A DNA stretch of 64,000 bases, from the NCBI GenBank assembly GCA_026545225.1, contig CM048846.1, positions 37,459,501 through 37,523,500 of the forward strand, in the 5' to 3' direction. Position numbers and translations under genes: made by a program. Below are positions 1 to 13,454 of the stretch, in pieces (the first letter of the stretch is position 1; every line of letters starts with the position of its first letter). Source of the DNA: Cornus controversa (taxonomy: Eukaryota; Streptophyta; Magnoliopsida; Cornales; Cornaceae). The notes beneath the pieces are model-generated. The model ran no database searches, was not told the DNA's origin, and was given only the letters and a program-made list of their open reading frames with translations.

Positions 1-2225
1 AATAATTTTTCTTTTTTTTTCCTCTTGAATTTTTTTAGGAACTCTTAAGCATATTTGAAGGATGTAATTGCACAAAAAAATCATAAAAATTTAAAGTCAC
101 ATTTTTAGGCTAATTGTTTTCTCACTTTCCACACTTTTAAAGCAGTTTTCACACATTTAAAGTATTTTTTCACAAATTTAAAGTACTTTTCCACACACCT
201 AAAATAAACTTTTTCTTATGTTTTTTCTTTCCAATTTTTTTAGGAAGTCTTAGTGATATATGAAAGGTGTTTTTGCACAAAAAATTTATAAAAATTTATA
301 TTCACATTTTTTAGTCTCATTTTTTTGCACTTTAAACACTTTTAGCGTACTTTCCACACACTTAAAACAAATAAATTTTTTTCTTTTTTTCTTTTGAATT
401 TTTTTATAACCTCTTAAGCATATTTGAATGATGTATTTGCACAAAAAAATCATAAAAATTTAAATTCACATTTTTTAGACTCATTTTTTTCTTACTTTCC
501 ACACTTTTAAAATAGTTTCCACACATTTAAAGTACTTTTCCACACACCTAAAACAAACATTTTCTTATGTTTTTTCTTCCCAATTTTTTTAGGAACTCTT
601 AGCCATATATGAAAGATGTTTTTGCACAAACAATTCATAAAAATTTATATTCACATTTTTTAATCTCATTTTTTTTTTCACTTTCCACACTTTTAAAGTA
701 CTTTCCACACACTTAAAACAAATAATTTTTTTTATTTTTTCTTTTGAATTTTTTTATGACCACTTAAGCATATTTGAATGATGTATTTGCACAAAAAAAA
801 TCATAAAAATTTAAATTCATATTTTTAAGAATCATTTTTTTCTTACTTTCCACACTTTTAAAATAGTTTCCACACATTTAAAGTACTTTTCCACAAATTT
901 AAAGTACTTTTCCACACACCTAAAACAAACATTTTCTTATGTTTTTTATTTCCAATTTTTTTAGGAACTCTTAGCCATATATGAAGATTTTTTGCACAAA
1001 CAATTCATAAAAATTTATATTCACATTTTTTAATCTCATTTTTTTGCACTTTAAAAACTTTTAAAGTACTTTCCACACACTTAAAACAAATAAATTTTTT
1101 TATTTTTTTCTTTTGAATTTTTTTATGACTGCTTAAGCATATTTGAATGATGTATTTGCACAAAAAAATCATAAAAATTTAAATTCTCATTTTTTAGGCT
1201 AATTGTTTTCTCACTTTCCACACTTTTAAAGTAGTTTCCACACATTTAAAGTACTTTTCCACATACCTAAAACAAATATTTTTTTATATTTTTTCCTTCC
1301 AATATTTTTAGGAACTCTTAGCCATATATTAAAGATGTTTTTGCACAAAAAATTTATAAAAAATTATATTCACATTTTTTAATCTCATTTTTTTTACTTT
1401 CCACACTTTTAAAATACTTTCCACACACTTAAAACAAATAATTTTTTTATTTTTTTATTTTTAATTTTTTTAGGATCTCTTCGGCATATTTGAAGGATGT
1501 AGTTTCACAAAAAAATTATAAAAATTAAAATTCACATCTTTTAGGGTCATTTTTTTCTCACTTTCCACACTTTTAAGGTACTTTCCACACATTTAAAATA
1601 CTTTTCCACACACCTAAAACAAATACTTTTTTATGTGTTTTCTTCCCAATTTTTTTAAGAACTTTTGGCCATATATGAAATATGTTTTTGCACAAACAAT
1701 TTATAAAAAATTATATTCACATTTTTTAATCTCATTTTTTTTCACTTTCCACACTTTTAAAGTACTTTCCACACAGTTAAAACAAATAATTTTTTTATTT
1801 TTTTCTTTCATATTTTTTTTGGAACTCTTAGACATATTTGAAGGTTGTATTTGAACAAAAAAATCATTAAAAATTATATTCACATTTTTTAGGCTCATTT
1901 TTTACCCACTTTCCACACATTTAAAGTATTTTTCGACACACTTAAAACATATATTTTTTTATGTTTTTTCTTTCCAATTTTTTTTAAGAACTCTTAGTAA
2001 TATTTGAAGGATGTTTTTCCACAAAATATTTATAAAAATTTATATTCACATTTTTTAATCTCATTTTTCTCACTTTCCACTCATTTAAAGTACTTTTCCA
2101 CATACTTAAAAAGAAATACTATTTTATGTTTTTGCTTTCCATTTTTTTTTTTTTGCAAATATTAGCCTTATTTGAAGTTATTATTTTTTCAAAAAATTCA
2201 TAAAAATTTATATGCACATTTTTTA
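1..2225 (+). repeat. AT-rich tandem array, left block
   Basis: About 13 diverged monomers lie head to tail, spaced roughly 160-210 bp apart and continuing off the left edge. Each has a short T-rich stretch, a GGAACTCTTAG-like motif, a CATATTTGAA or CATATATGAA motif, TTGCACAAAAAA, a TTCACATTTTTTA motif and one to three copies of a ~20-bp subrepeat of the form CCACACATTTAAAGTACTTT. Two monomer types alternate: 'catatttgaa...aggctaatt' units and 'catatatgaa...aatctcatt' units. The array is therefore a dimeric higher-order repeat of about 370 bp. It has the same orientation as the left arm of the foldback element that begins at 3921. Short ORFs within it are composition artefacts. Confidence 0.9.
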
Positions 2226-3044
2226 AGAGGAAGACATAAAAGTTGTCAAAGAATAAATATAACATTAATAAATGTGTATATATACATTTGATTTTTATTT
2301 AAATAAAATGTATCTTGTTAACAGTTTGCTCTCCCGCCAAAAACCACCACCTTCGTGATCACCATCTCTGCTCCACTTCTTCGACTCTGGTTTTCCATCT
2401 TTAGATACCCATTTAGAGGATCTTGCTGCTGCTACTTATCTTCCATAGATGAATTCAAGAAGAGAAAGCCTCCTCCTACTCATGAGCCTATTATTTAACC
2501 ACTGATCTCTATTTTTAGCTTATTGTTCTTCAGAGAAATCTTACACATACTGAGATTGTCTCGGATCAGCCTTGTACGCCGCGAGCTCTTGCTTCATCAC
2601 TTTGCAACGGAGTCACTCTTTCATGACAAAGAACTGTTGTGGGTTCTTAATACTTAACCTTTATAATTATAACTTGACTTGTGTAGGCTTTATGAGTTGG
2701 TAGGCAATTCCTATAGCAAGCATTGGTGAGATCCCTTGCTTCTTTGATTCATTTCCTGTAATTCAATCTATTTCTCCCCTTTCCTTACTTGTACTGTATT
2801 GTCTAGGTTTGATTATTTCTAGGTTTAAATATGTTTTTTATTATATTATGAATAATATTGTTCATTATGTGATTTAAGTCTGTATGTGAATAATATTGTG
2901 AATATTTAATTTATAAAAATAAAACAAACCCCAACTCATTAAACCTAAGGTCTTGAAATAAATCTGTTTGACTGAGCATTTTAGATGAATTTTTAGCAGA
3001 CTCTCTAATACACTTTGTTATTTTATTATAGGTAGTTAATTTGA
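2226..3044 (+). other. Leader region upstream of the FAR1-like ORF
   Basis: Single-copy sequence between the array and the FAR1-like reading frame. Base composition becomes balanced at about 2320-2760, with C/T-rich stretches resembling a 5' untranslated exon. AT-rich, intron-like sequence follows and ends in a splice-acceptor-like TTATTATAG just before the ATG at 3045. I infer a promoter and 5' leader with an intron. No ORF of note lies here. Confidence 0.45.
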
Positions 3045-3923
3045 ATGGAAAGTCCGGCTTTGCATAGTCCGTCTGGTATATCAGAGCTTAAACTGATTAA
3101 TGAAATGGTGTTTGAGTTCGTCCAAAAAGCATACGACTTTTATAATGCGTATGGACGTGAAGTTGGATTTGGCATAAGAAAGGATTATGCCAATAGAAGC
3201 AAACAAACTAGGGAAATTACTTTTGCGCAATTTGTATATAGTAAGGAGGGTTACAGAGAAAAAGACAAAAGGGACCTTCTTACAAAAGAAGCTTGGGCGA
3301 AAACGAGGACCGGATGTCGTGCCCGAATGCAGATAAAATTTGAAAGATCAGAAGGAATATTTTTCATAGACAGATTTGAAGAAGAACACAATCATGAATT
3401 GATTAGAAAAGATTGCACTCACTTTATTCCTTCACAACGAAACATCTCTCTAGCTCAGAAAATTGACCTCAACATAGCTGATGATTCTGGATTATCCGTT
3501 GGTTCCTCATACGAACTAATGGGAAGACAAGTTGGGGCAAGAGAAGCAATTGGGTTTACAAAAGTAGACCAAAAAAATTATTTGAGAACCAAAAGACAAA
3601 AACAGTTGCAATTTGGAGAGGCGGGTTACATATTTGAGTATTTCCAATCCCAGTTGTTGGACAATCCTTCTTTCTTTCATGCGGTTCAGTTAGACAACGA
3701 GGAGATGATAACTAATATATTTTGGGCAGATGAACGTATGATTATTGACTACGGGCATTTTGGAGATGTTGTATCGTTCGATACCACATACAAGGTCAAT
3801 AATGCTAATCGGCATTTGGCCACTTTTATTGGTCTTAATCATCACAGGGAATCAGTTATGTTTGGAGCTGCTTTGATATTTGATGAGACGACGGATTCGT
3901 TTGTTTGGTTGTATATGAATTAG
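3045..3923 (+). pseudogene. FAR1/FHY3-family protein, C-terminally truncated
   Basis: The 292-residue ORF matches the N-terminal half of FAR1-RELATED SEQUENCE proteins, plant transcription factors derived from MULE transposases. Residues about 28-120 form the FAR1 DNA-binding domain: it opens with AYDFYNAYGREVGFGIRK and carries the zinc-ligand pattern with C in TRTGCRARM and a final HNHEL. Residues about 200-290 start the MULE-type transposase domain, including VVSFDTTYKVN with the first acidic residue. Family members are usually 600-850 residues, with further catalytic-domain sequence and a SWIM zinc finger. All of that is absent: the match stops at FVWLY, followed by two residues and a stop, exactly where the foldback terminal repeat begins. 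It could be a domesticated FAR1 gene or a transposase gene of a FAR1-type MULE. The family call is firm; function of the fragment is doubtful. Confidence 0.85.
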
Positions 3924-4065
3924 TCTATGTTTTAACTTAAGACAGAAAAAATTATAATTTTTCTGATTCATGTCAACACACTTAAAATAATTTTTCACAA
4001 CTTTGAAGTCATTTTACACACCCTTAAAATGTTTCTTCACACACTTAAAACCTATAAATTTAAAA
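3921..4065 (+). repeat. Left terminal inverted repeat of the foldback element
   Basis: Pairs with 13455-13595 in inverted orientation. The outermost ~20 bases are nearly identical. The inner part contains diverged versions of the array subrepeat (CACACACTTAAAAT), so it grades into the array. It directly follows the truncated FAR1-like frame. Confidence 0.75.
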
Positions 4066-7000
4066 TTTTTTTAAAATATTTATATTCACAATTTTTAATC
4101 TCATTATTTCTCACTTTCCACTCATTTAAAGTACATTTCCACACACTTAAAAGAAATATTTTTTTATGTTTTTTCTTTCCAATTTTTTTTAGCAACTTTT
4201 AGCCCTATTTGAAAGATATATTTGCACAAAAAATCATAAAAAATTGTATTCACATTTTTTAGGCTCATTTATTCTCACATTCCACACTTTAAAAATACTT
4301 TCCACACATTTAAAGTATTTTTCCACACATTTAAAGTGCTTTTCCACACTTAAAACAAATATTTTTTTATGTTTTTTCTTTCCAATTTCTTTTGCAACTT
4401 TTAACCTTATTTGAAAGATTTATTTGCACAAAAAAATTATAAAACTTTATATTCACATTTTTTAATCTTATTTTTTCTCACTATCCTCTCATTTAAAGTA
4501 TTTTTCCACACACTTAAAACAAATACTTTATTATGTTTTTTCTTTCCAATTTTTTAGAACTCTTAGGCATATATAAAATATGTTTTTGCCAAAATAAATC
4601 ATAAAAATTTATATTCACATTTTTTAATCTCATGTTTCTCACTTTCCACACTTTTATAGTACTTTCCACACACTTAAAACAAATAATTTTTTTATTTTTT
4701 TCTTTCTAATTTTTTTATGAACTCTTAAATATATTTGAAAGATCAATTTGCACAAAAAAATTATAAAAATTTATATTCACATTTTTTTGGCTAATTTTTT
4801 TCAAACTTTCCACACTTTTAAAGTACTTTCCATACATTTAAAGTATTTTTCCACACATCTAAAGTACTTTTCCACACATCTAAAGTACTTCTCCACACAC
4901 CTAAAACTAATACTTTCTTATGTTTTTTCTTTCTAATTTTTTTAGGAATTCTTAGGCATATATGAAGGATGTTTTTGCACAAAACAATCATAAAAATTTA
5001 TATTCACGTTTTTAATCACATTTTTTTTCATCTTTTAAAGTACTTTCCACACACTTAAAACAAATACTTCTTTTTATTTTTTTCTTTCCAATTTTTTTAT
5101 GAACTCTTAGGCATATTTGAAGGATGAATTTGCACAAAAAATATATATAATTTATATTCACATTTTTTAGGCTAATTTTTTTCACTTTCCACACTTTTAA
5201 AATACTTTCCACACATTTAAAGTACTTTTCCACACATTTAACGTACTTCTCCACACACCTAAAACAAATACTTTTTAAAGTTTATTCTTTCCAATTTTTT
5301 TCGAAACTCTTAGGCATATATGAAGGATGTTTTTCCACAAAAAATTCAAAAAAATTTATATTCACATTTGTTAATCTAATTTGTTTTTCACTTTCCACAC
5401 TTTTAAAGTACTTTCCACGAATTTAAAACAAATACTTTTTTTGAGTTTTTTGTTCCCAATTTTTTTAAGAACTCTTAGGCATATTTTAAGAATGTATTTG
5501 CACAAAAAAATCATAAATAATTATTTTCACATTTTTAGGCTCACTTTCCACACTTTCAAAGTGCATTCCACACATTTAAAATGTTTTCCCACACATTTAA
5601 AGTACTTTTCGACACATCTAAAACAAAGACTTTTTATGTTTTTTCTTTCCAATTTTTTTAGGAACTCTTGGGCATATATGAAGGATGTTTTTGCACAAAA
5701 AAATTCATAAAAATTTATATTCAAATTTTTTAATCTCATTTTTTTTTCACTTTCCATACTTTTAAAGTACTTTTCACACACTTAAAACAAAAACTTTATT
5801 TGATTTTTTTATTTCCAATTTTTTAAGAAGCTCTTAGGCATATTTGAAGGATATATTTGTACAAAAAAATCAAAAAACTTTATATTCACATTTTTTAGGC
5901 TAATTTTTTTCTCACTTTCCACACTTTTAAAGTACTTTCCACACATTTAAAGTACTTCTCCACACATTTAAAGTACTTGTCCACAAACCTAAAACAAATA
6001 CTTTCTTATGTTTTTTCTTTCTAACTTTTTTAGGAACTCTTAGGCACATATAAAGGATGTTTTTGCACAAAACAATCATAAAAATTTATATTCACATTTT
6101 TAATCATATTTTTTTTCAATTTCCACCCTTTTAAAGTACTTTCCACACACTTAAAACAAATACTTTTTTTTATTTTTTTCTTTCCAATTTTTTTAGGAAC
6201 TCTTAGGCATATTTGAAGGATGAATTTGCACAAAAAAAATATAAATTTATATTCACATTTTTTAGGCTATTTTTTTCTCACTTTCCACACTTTTAAAGTA
6301 CTTTTCACACATTTAAAATATTTTTCCACACATTTAAAGTACTTTTCCACACACATAAAACAAATACTTTTTTATGTTTTTTCTTTCCAATTTTTTTTTG
6401 CAACTTTTAACCTTATTTGCACAAAAAAATTATAAAAATTTATATTCACATTTTTTAATCTTATTTTTTCTCCCTATCCACTCATTTAAAGTACTTTTCC
6501 ATACACTTAAAACAAATACTTTTTTATGTTTTTTCTTTCCAATTTTTTTAGAACTCTTAGGCATATATAAAAGATGTTTTTGAGAAAATAAATCATAAAA
6601 ATTTATATTCACATATTTTCATCTCATGTTTTCTCACTTTCCACACTTTTAAAGTACTTTCCACACACTTAAAACAAATACTTTTTTATATTTTTTTCTT
6701 TATAATTGTTTTATGAAATCTTAGGCATATTTGAAGGATCAATTTGCACAAAAAAAATTATAAAACTTTATATTCACATTTTTTTGGCTAATTTTTTTCA
6801 AAATTTTCACACTTTTAAAGTACTTTCGACACATTTAAAGTATTTTTCCACACATTTAAAGTACTTCTCCAAACACCTAAAACAAATATTTTTTTATGTT
6901 TTTTCTTTCCAATTTTTTTTAGGAACTCTTAGGCATATATGAAGGATGTTTTTGCACAAAAAATTAATAAAAATTTATATTCACATTTTTTAATCTCATT

Positions 7001-10000
7001 TTTTTCACTTTCCACAGTTTTAAAGTACTTTCCACACACTTAAAACAAATACTTTATTTCATTTTTTTCTTTTCATCTTTTTAGGAACTCTTAGGCATAT
7101 TTGAAGGATGTTTTTGCACAAAAAAATCATAAAAAATTATTTTCACATTTTTTAATCTAATTTGTTTTTCACTTTCCACACTTTTAAAGTACATTCCACG
7201 AACTTAAAACAAATACTTTTTTTTATTTTTTTGTTTCCAATTTTTTTAGGAACTCTTAGGCATATTTTAAGGATGTATTTGCACAAAAAAAAATCATAAA
7301 TAATTATTTTCACATTTTTTAGGATCACTTTTTCTCACTTTCCACACTTTTAAAGTGCATTCCACACTTAAAATATTTTTTCACACATTTAAAGTACTTT
7401 TCCACACATCTAAAACAAAGACTTTTTTATGTTTTTTCTTTCCAATTTTTTTATGAACTCTTGGGCATATATGAAAAATATTTTTGCACAAAAAATTCAT
7501 AAAAATTTATATTCAAATTATTTAATCTCATTTTTTTTTCACTTTCCATCTTTTTAAAGTACTTTTCACACACTTAAAACAAATACTTTATTTGATTTTT
7601 TTCTTTACAATTTATTTAGGAACTCTTAGGCATGTTTGAATGATGTATTTGCACAAAAAAATCAAAAAAATTTATATTCACATTTTTTAAGCTAATTTTT
7701 TTCTCACTTTTCACACTTTTAAAGTACTTTCCACACATTTAAAGTACTTTTACACAAACCTAAAACAAATAATTTCTTATGTTTTTTCTTTCCAATTTTT
7801 TTAGGAACTTTTAGACATATATGAATGATGTTTTTGCACAAAACAATCATAAAAATTTATATTCACATTTTTAATCGCATTTTTTTTTTCATTTTCCACC
7901 ATTTTAAAGTACTTTCCACACACTTAAAACAAATACTTTTATTGATTTTTTTCTTTCCAATTTTTTTAGGAACTCTTAGGCATATTTGAAAGATGAATTT
8001 GCACAAAAAAAAATTATAAATTTATATTCACATTTTTTAGGCTAATTTTTTCCTCACTTTCCACGCTTTTAAAATATTTTCCACACATTTAAAGTATTTT
8101 CTACACATTTAAGTTACTTTTCCACACACTTAAAACAAATATTTTTTTTTATGTTTTTTATTTCCAATTTTTTTTTGCAACTTTTAACCTTATTTGAAAT
8201 ATTTATTTGCCAAAAAAATTATAAAAATTAATATTCACATTTTTTAATCTTATTTTTTCTCACTATCCACTCATTTAAAGTACTTTTCCACACACTTAAA
8301 ACAAATACATTTTTATGTTTTTTCTTTCCAAATTTTTTAGAACTCTTAGGCATATATAAAAGATGTTTTTGCGAAAATAAATCATAAAAATTTATTTTCA
8401 AATTTTTTAATCTCATGTTTCTCACTTTCCACACTTTTATAGTACTTTCCACACACTTAAAACAAATAATTTTTTATATTTTTTTTCCAATTTTTTTAAT
8501 TTTTTTTCCAATTTTTTTATGAACTCTTAGGCATATTTGAAGGATGAATTTGCAAAATATATATATATATAATTTAAATTAACATTTTTTAGGCTAATTT
8601 GTTTCTCATTTCCCACACATTTAAAGTATTTTTTCACACATTTAAAGTACTTCTCCACACACCTAAAACAAATATTTTTTTATGTTTTTTCTTTCCAATT
8701 TTTTTAGAAACTCTTAGAAATATATGAAGGATGTTTTTGCACAAAAAATTCATAAAAATTTATATTCACATTTTTTAATCTAATTTTTTTTTTCATTTTC
8801 CACACTTTTAAAGTACTTTACATGATCTTAAAACAAAAGTATTTTTTTATTTTCTTGTTTCCAATTTTTTTAGAAACTCTTAGGCACATTTTAAGGATGT
8901 ATTTGCACAAAAAATCATAAATAATTATTTTCACATTTTTTAGGCTCACTTTTTTTTGACTTTTCACACTTTTAAAGTGCATTCTACACATTTAAAGTAT
9001 TTTTCCACACATTTAAAATACTTATCCACACACCTAAAACAAATATTCTTTTATGTTTTTTCTTTCCAATTTTTTTGGAACTCTTGGGCATATATGAAGT
9101 ATGTTTCTGCACAAAAAATTCAGAACAATTTATATTCAAATTTTTTAATCTTGTTTTTTTTCACTTTCCATACTTTTAAAGTACTTTTCACACACTTAAA
9201 ACAAATACTTTATTTGATTTTTTGATTTCCAATTTTTTAAGAAACTCTTAGGCATATTTGAAGGATGTATTTGTACAAAAAAATCAAAAAATTTTATATT
9301 CACATTTTTTAGGCTAATTTTTTTCTCACTTTCCACACTTTTAAAGTACTTTCCACACATTTAAAATATTTTCCACACATTTAAAGTACTTGTCCACAAA
9401 CCTAAAACAAATACTTTCTTATGTTTTTTCTTTCCAACTTTTTTAGGAACTCTTAGGCACATATAAAGGATGTTTTTGCACAAAACAATCATAAAAATTT
9501 ATATTCACATTTTTAATCATATTTTTTTTTTCAATTTCCACCCTTTTAAAGTACTTTCCACACACTTAAAACAAATACTTTTTTTGATTTTTTTCTTTCC
9601 AAATTTTTTAGGAACTCTTAGGCATATTTGAAGGATGAATTTGCACCAAAAAAATAAAAATTTATATTCACATTTTTTAGGTTAATTTTTTTTCTCACTT
9701 TCCACACTTTTAAAGTACTTTTCACACATTTAAAATATTTTTCCACACATTTAAAGTACTTTTCCACGCACTTAAAACAAATATTTTTTTATGTTTTTTC
9801 TTTCCAATTTTTTTTTACAAATTTTAACCTTATTTGCACAAAAAAATTATAAAAATTTATATTTACATTTTTTAATCTTATTTTTTCTCACTATCCACTC
9901 ATTTAAAGTACTTTTCCACACACTTAAAACAAATACTTTCACGTGTTTTTTCTTTCCAATTTTTTTAGGAACTCTTAGGCATATATGAATGATGTTTTTG

Positions 10001-11212
10001 CAAAAAACAATCATAAAAATTTATATTCGCATTTTTAATCTCATTTTTTTTCATTTTCCACCATTTTAAAGTACTTTCCACACACTTAAAACAAATAATT
10101 TTTTTGATTTTTTTCTTTCCAATTTTATTATGAACTCTTACGCATATTTGAATGATGAATTTGCACAAAAAAAATATAAAAAATTATATTCACATTTTTA
10201 GGCTAATTTTTTTCTCACTTTTCACACTTTTAAAATACTTTATACACATTTAAAGTACTTTTTCACACTTTTAAAATACTTTATACACATTTAAAGTACT
10301 TTTTCACACATTTAAAGTACTTATCCACACACCTAAAACAAATATTTTTTTATGTTTTTTTTTCCAATTTTTTTAGAAACTCTTAGGCATATATGAAGGA
10401 TGTTTTTGCACAAAAAATTTATAAAAATTTAAATTCACATTTTTTAATCTCATTTTTTTCACTTTTCACACTTTTAAAGTACTTTCCACACACTTAAAAC
10501 AAATACTTTATTTGAATTTTTTATTTTCAATTTTTTTAGGAACTCTTAGGCATATATGAAGGATGTTTTTGCCAAAAACAATCATAAAAATTTATATTCA
10601 CATTTTTAATCTCATTTTTTTTTTCATTTTCCACTCTTTTAAAGTACTTTCCACGCACTTAAAACAAATAATTTTTTTATTTTTTTCATTCCAATTTTTT
10701 TAGGAACTCTTAGGCATATTTGAAAGATGTATTTTAACAAAACAATCATAAAAATTTAAATTCACATTTTTTACGCTAATTGTTTTCTCACTTTTTTCCA
10801 CACTTTTAAAGTACTTTTTCACACATTTAAAGTACTTTTTCACAAACCTAAAACAAATACTTTTTTATGTTTTTTCTTTCCAATTTTTTTAGAAACTCTT
10901 AGCCATATGTGAAAGATGTGTTTGCACAAAAAGTTTATAAAAATTTAAATTCACATTTTTTATGATCATTTTTTTCACTTTCCACACTTTTAAAGTATTT
11001 CCACACTTTTAAAACAAATAAGTTTTTTTAATTTTTTTTCTTTCCTATTTTCTTAGGAACTCTTAGGCATATTTGAATGATGTATTTGCACAAAAAAATC
11101 ATAAAAATTTATATTTACATTTTTTAGGCTAATTTTTTTTCTCACTTTCTACACTTTTAAATTATTTTCCACACATTTTAAATACTTTTCCACACATTTA
11201 AAGTACTTATCC
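4066..11212 (+). repeat. Left arm of the foldback element: dimeric tandem array
   Basis: About 40 head-to-tail monomers of the same two alternating types as in 1-2225, with the conserved GGAACTCTTAGGCATAT block marking each unit. Monomer length varies mainly with the number of ~20-bp CCACACATTTAAAGTACTT subrepeats, one to four per unit (a run of extra copies lies near 10240-10330). Short ORFs on both strands are repeats of each other and not genes. Confidence 0.9.
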
Positions 11213-13454
11213 ATATATGGCTAAGAGTTCCTACAAAAATTGGAAGGAAAAAACATAAAAAAATATTTGTTTTAGGTGTGTTGAAAAGTACTTGAAATTT
11301 GTGGAAAAGTACTTTAAATGTGTGGAAAACTACTTTAAAAGTGTGGAAAGAGAGAAAAAAATGAGCCTAAAAAATGTGAATTTAAATTTTTATGTTTTTT
11401 TTTTGTGCAAATACATCCTTCAAATATGCTTAACATTTCTTAAAAAAATTCAAATTCAAAATAAAAAAATAAAAATAAATTATTTGTTTTAAGTGTGTTT
11501 AAATTACTTTAAAAGTGTGAAAAGTGAAAAAAAATGAGATTAAAAAATTTGAATATAATTTTTTGTGCAAAAACATCTTTCATATATGGCTAAGAGTTCC
11601 TAAAAAAATTGGAAAGAAAACACATAAAAATGTATTTGTTTTAGGTTTGTGGAAAAGTACTTCAAATGTGTAGAAAAGTACTTTAAATGTGTGGAAACTA
11701 CTTTAAAATTGTGGAAAGTGAGGAAACAATTATCCTAAAAAATGTGAATTTAAATTTTTATGATTTTTTTGTGCAAATACATCCTTCAAATATGCTTAAG
11801 AGTGCTTAAAAAAATTCGAGAGAAAAAAATAACAAAAATTATTTGTTCTAAATGTGTGGATAGTAATTTAAAAGTGTGGAGAGTAAAAAAAAATGAGATT
11901 AAAATATGTGAATATAAATTTTTTAAAATTTTTTGTGAAAAAACATATTTCATATATGGCCAAGAGTTCCTAAAAAAATTGAAAAGAAAACACATAAAAA
12001 AGTATTTGTTTTAGGTGTGTGAAAAAGTACTTTAAATGTGTAGAAAAGTACTTTAAATGTGTGGAAACTACTTTAAAATTGTGGAAAGTGAGGAAGCAAT
12101 TAGCCTAAAAAATGTGAATTTAAATTTTTATAATTTTTTTGTGCAAATACATCCTTCAAATATGCTTAAGAGTTTCTAAAAAAATTTGAGAGAAAAAAAT
12201 AAAAAATTTATTTGATTTAAATGTGTGGATAGTACTTTAAAAGTGCGGAAAGTGAAAAAAAATGAGATTAAAAAATGTGAATATAATTTTTTATAAATTT
12301 TTTGTGCAAAAACATCTTTCATATATGGCTAAGAGTTCCTAAAAAAATTGGAAAGGAAACACATAAAAATGCATTTGTTTTAGATTTGTGGAAAAGTACT
12401 TTAAATGTGTAGAAAAGTACTTTAAATGTGTGGAAACTACTTTAAAATTGTGGAAAGTGAGGAAACAATTAGCCTAAAAAATGTGAATTTAAATTTTTAT
12501 GATTTTTGTGTGCAAATACATCATTCAAATATGCTTAAGAGTTCTTAAAAAAATTCGAGAGAAAAAAATAAAAAAATTTATTTGTTTTAAATATGTGGAT
12601 AGTAATTTAAAAGTGTGGAAAGTGAAGAAAAATGAGATTAAAAAATGTGAATATAATTTTTTATAAATTTTTTGGGCAAAAACATCTTTCATATATGGCT
12701 AAGAGTTCCTAAAAAACTTGGAAGGAAAAAACATAAAAAAATATTTGTTTTAGGTCTGTGGAAAAGTACTTGAAATTTGTGGAAAAGTACTTTAAATGTG
12801 TGGAAACTACTTTAAAAGTGTGGAAAGAGAAAAAAATGAGCCTAAAAAATGTGAATTTAAATTTATATGTTTTTTTTTGTGCAAATACATCCTTCAAATA
12901 TGTTTAACAGGTCTTAAAAAAATTCAAAATAAAAAAATTTATTTGTTTTAAGTGTGTGTAAATTACTTTAAAAGTGTGAAAAGTGAAAAAAAATGAGATT
13001 AAAAAATGTGAATATAATTTTTTATAAATTTTTTGTGCAAAAATATCTTTCATATATGACTAAGAGTTCCTAAAAAAATTGGAAAACAAACACATAAAAA
13101 TGTATTTGTTTTAGGTTTGTGGAAAAATACTTTAAATGTGTGGAAACTATTTTAAAATTGTGGAAAGTGAGGAAACAATTAACCTAAAAAATGTGAATTT
13201 AAATTTTTATGATTTTTTTGTGCAAATACATCTTTCCAATATGCTTAAGAGTTCAAAAAAAATTAGGAAAGGAAAACATAAAAAAATATTTGTTTTAAGT
13301 GTGTTTAAAAATATTTTAAATGTGTAAAAAGTGAGAAAAAATGAGTCAAAAAAATGTGAATATTAGTTTTTATGATTTTTTTGTGCAAAATTTTTTTTCA
13401 AACATGCTTAAGAGTTTCTAAAAAAATTAGAAAAAAAAAACATAAGCAAATATT
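11213..13454 (-). repeat. Right arm of the foldback element: the same array inverted
   Basis: The monomer order and motifs of the left arm appear here as reverse complement (GTGGAAAAGTACTTTAAATGTG, CATATATGGCTAAGAGTTCC), about 12 units. The strand switch falls in the palindrome CCATATATGG at 11211-11220. The arm is about one third as long as the left arm. Confidence 0.88.

Noticed and set aside
1-13454. Many short ORFs in the AT-rich array
   Set aside because: They repeat with the monomer period on both strands, are rich in Phe/Lys/Asn and Ser-Thr-His strings dictated by the repeat, and share no conserved protein feature.
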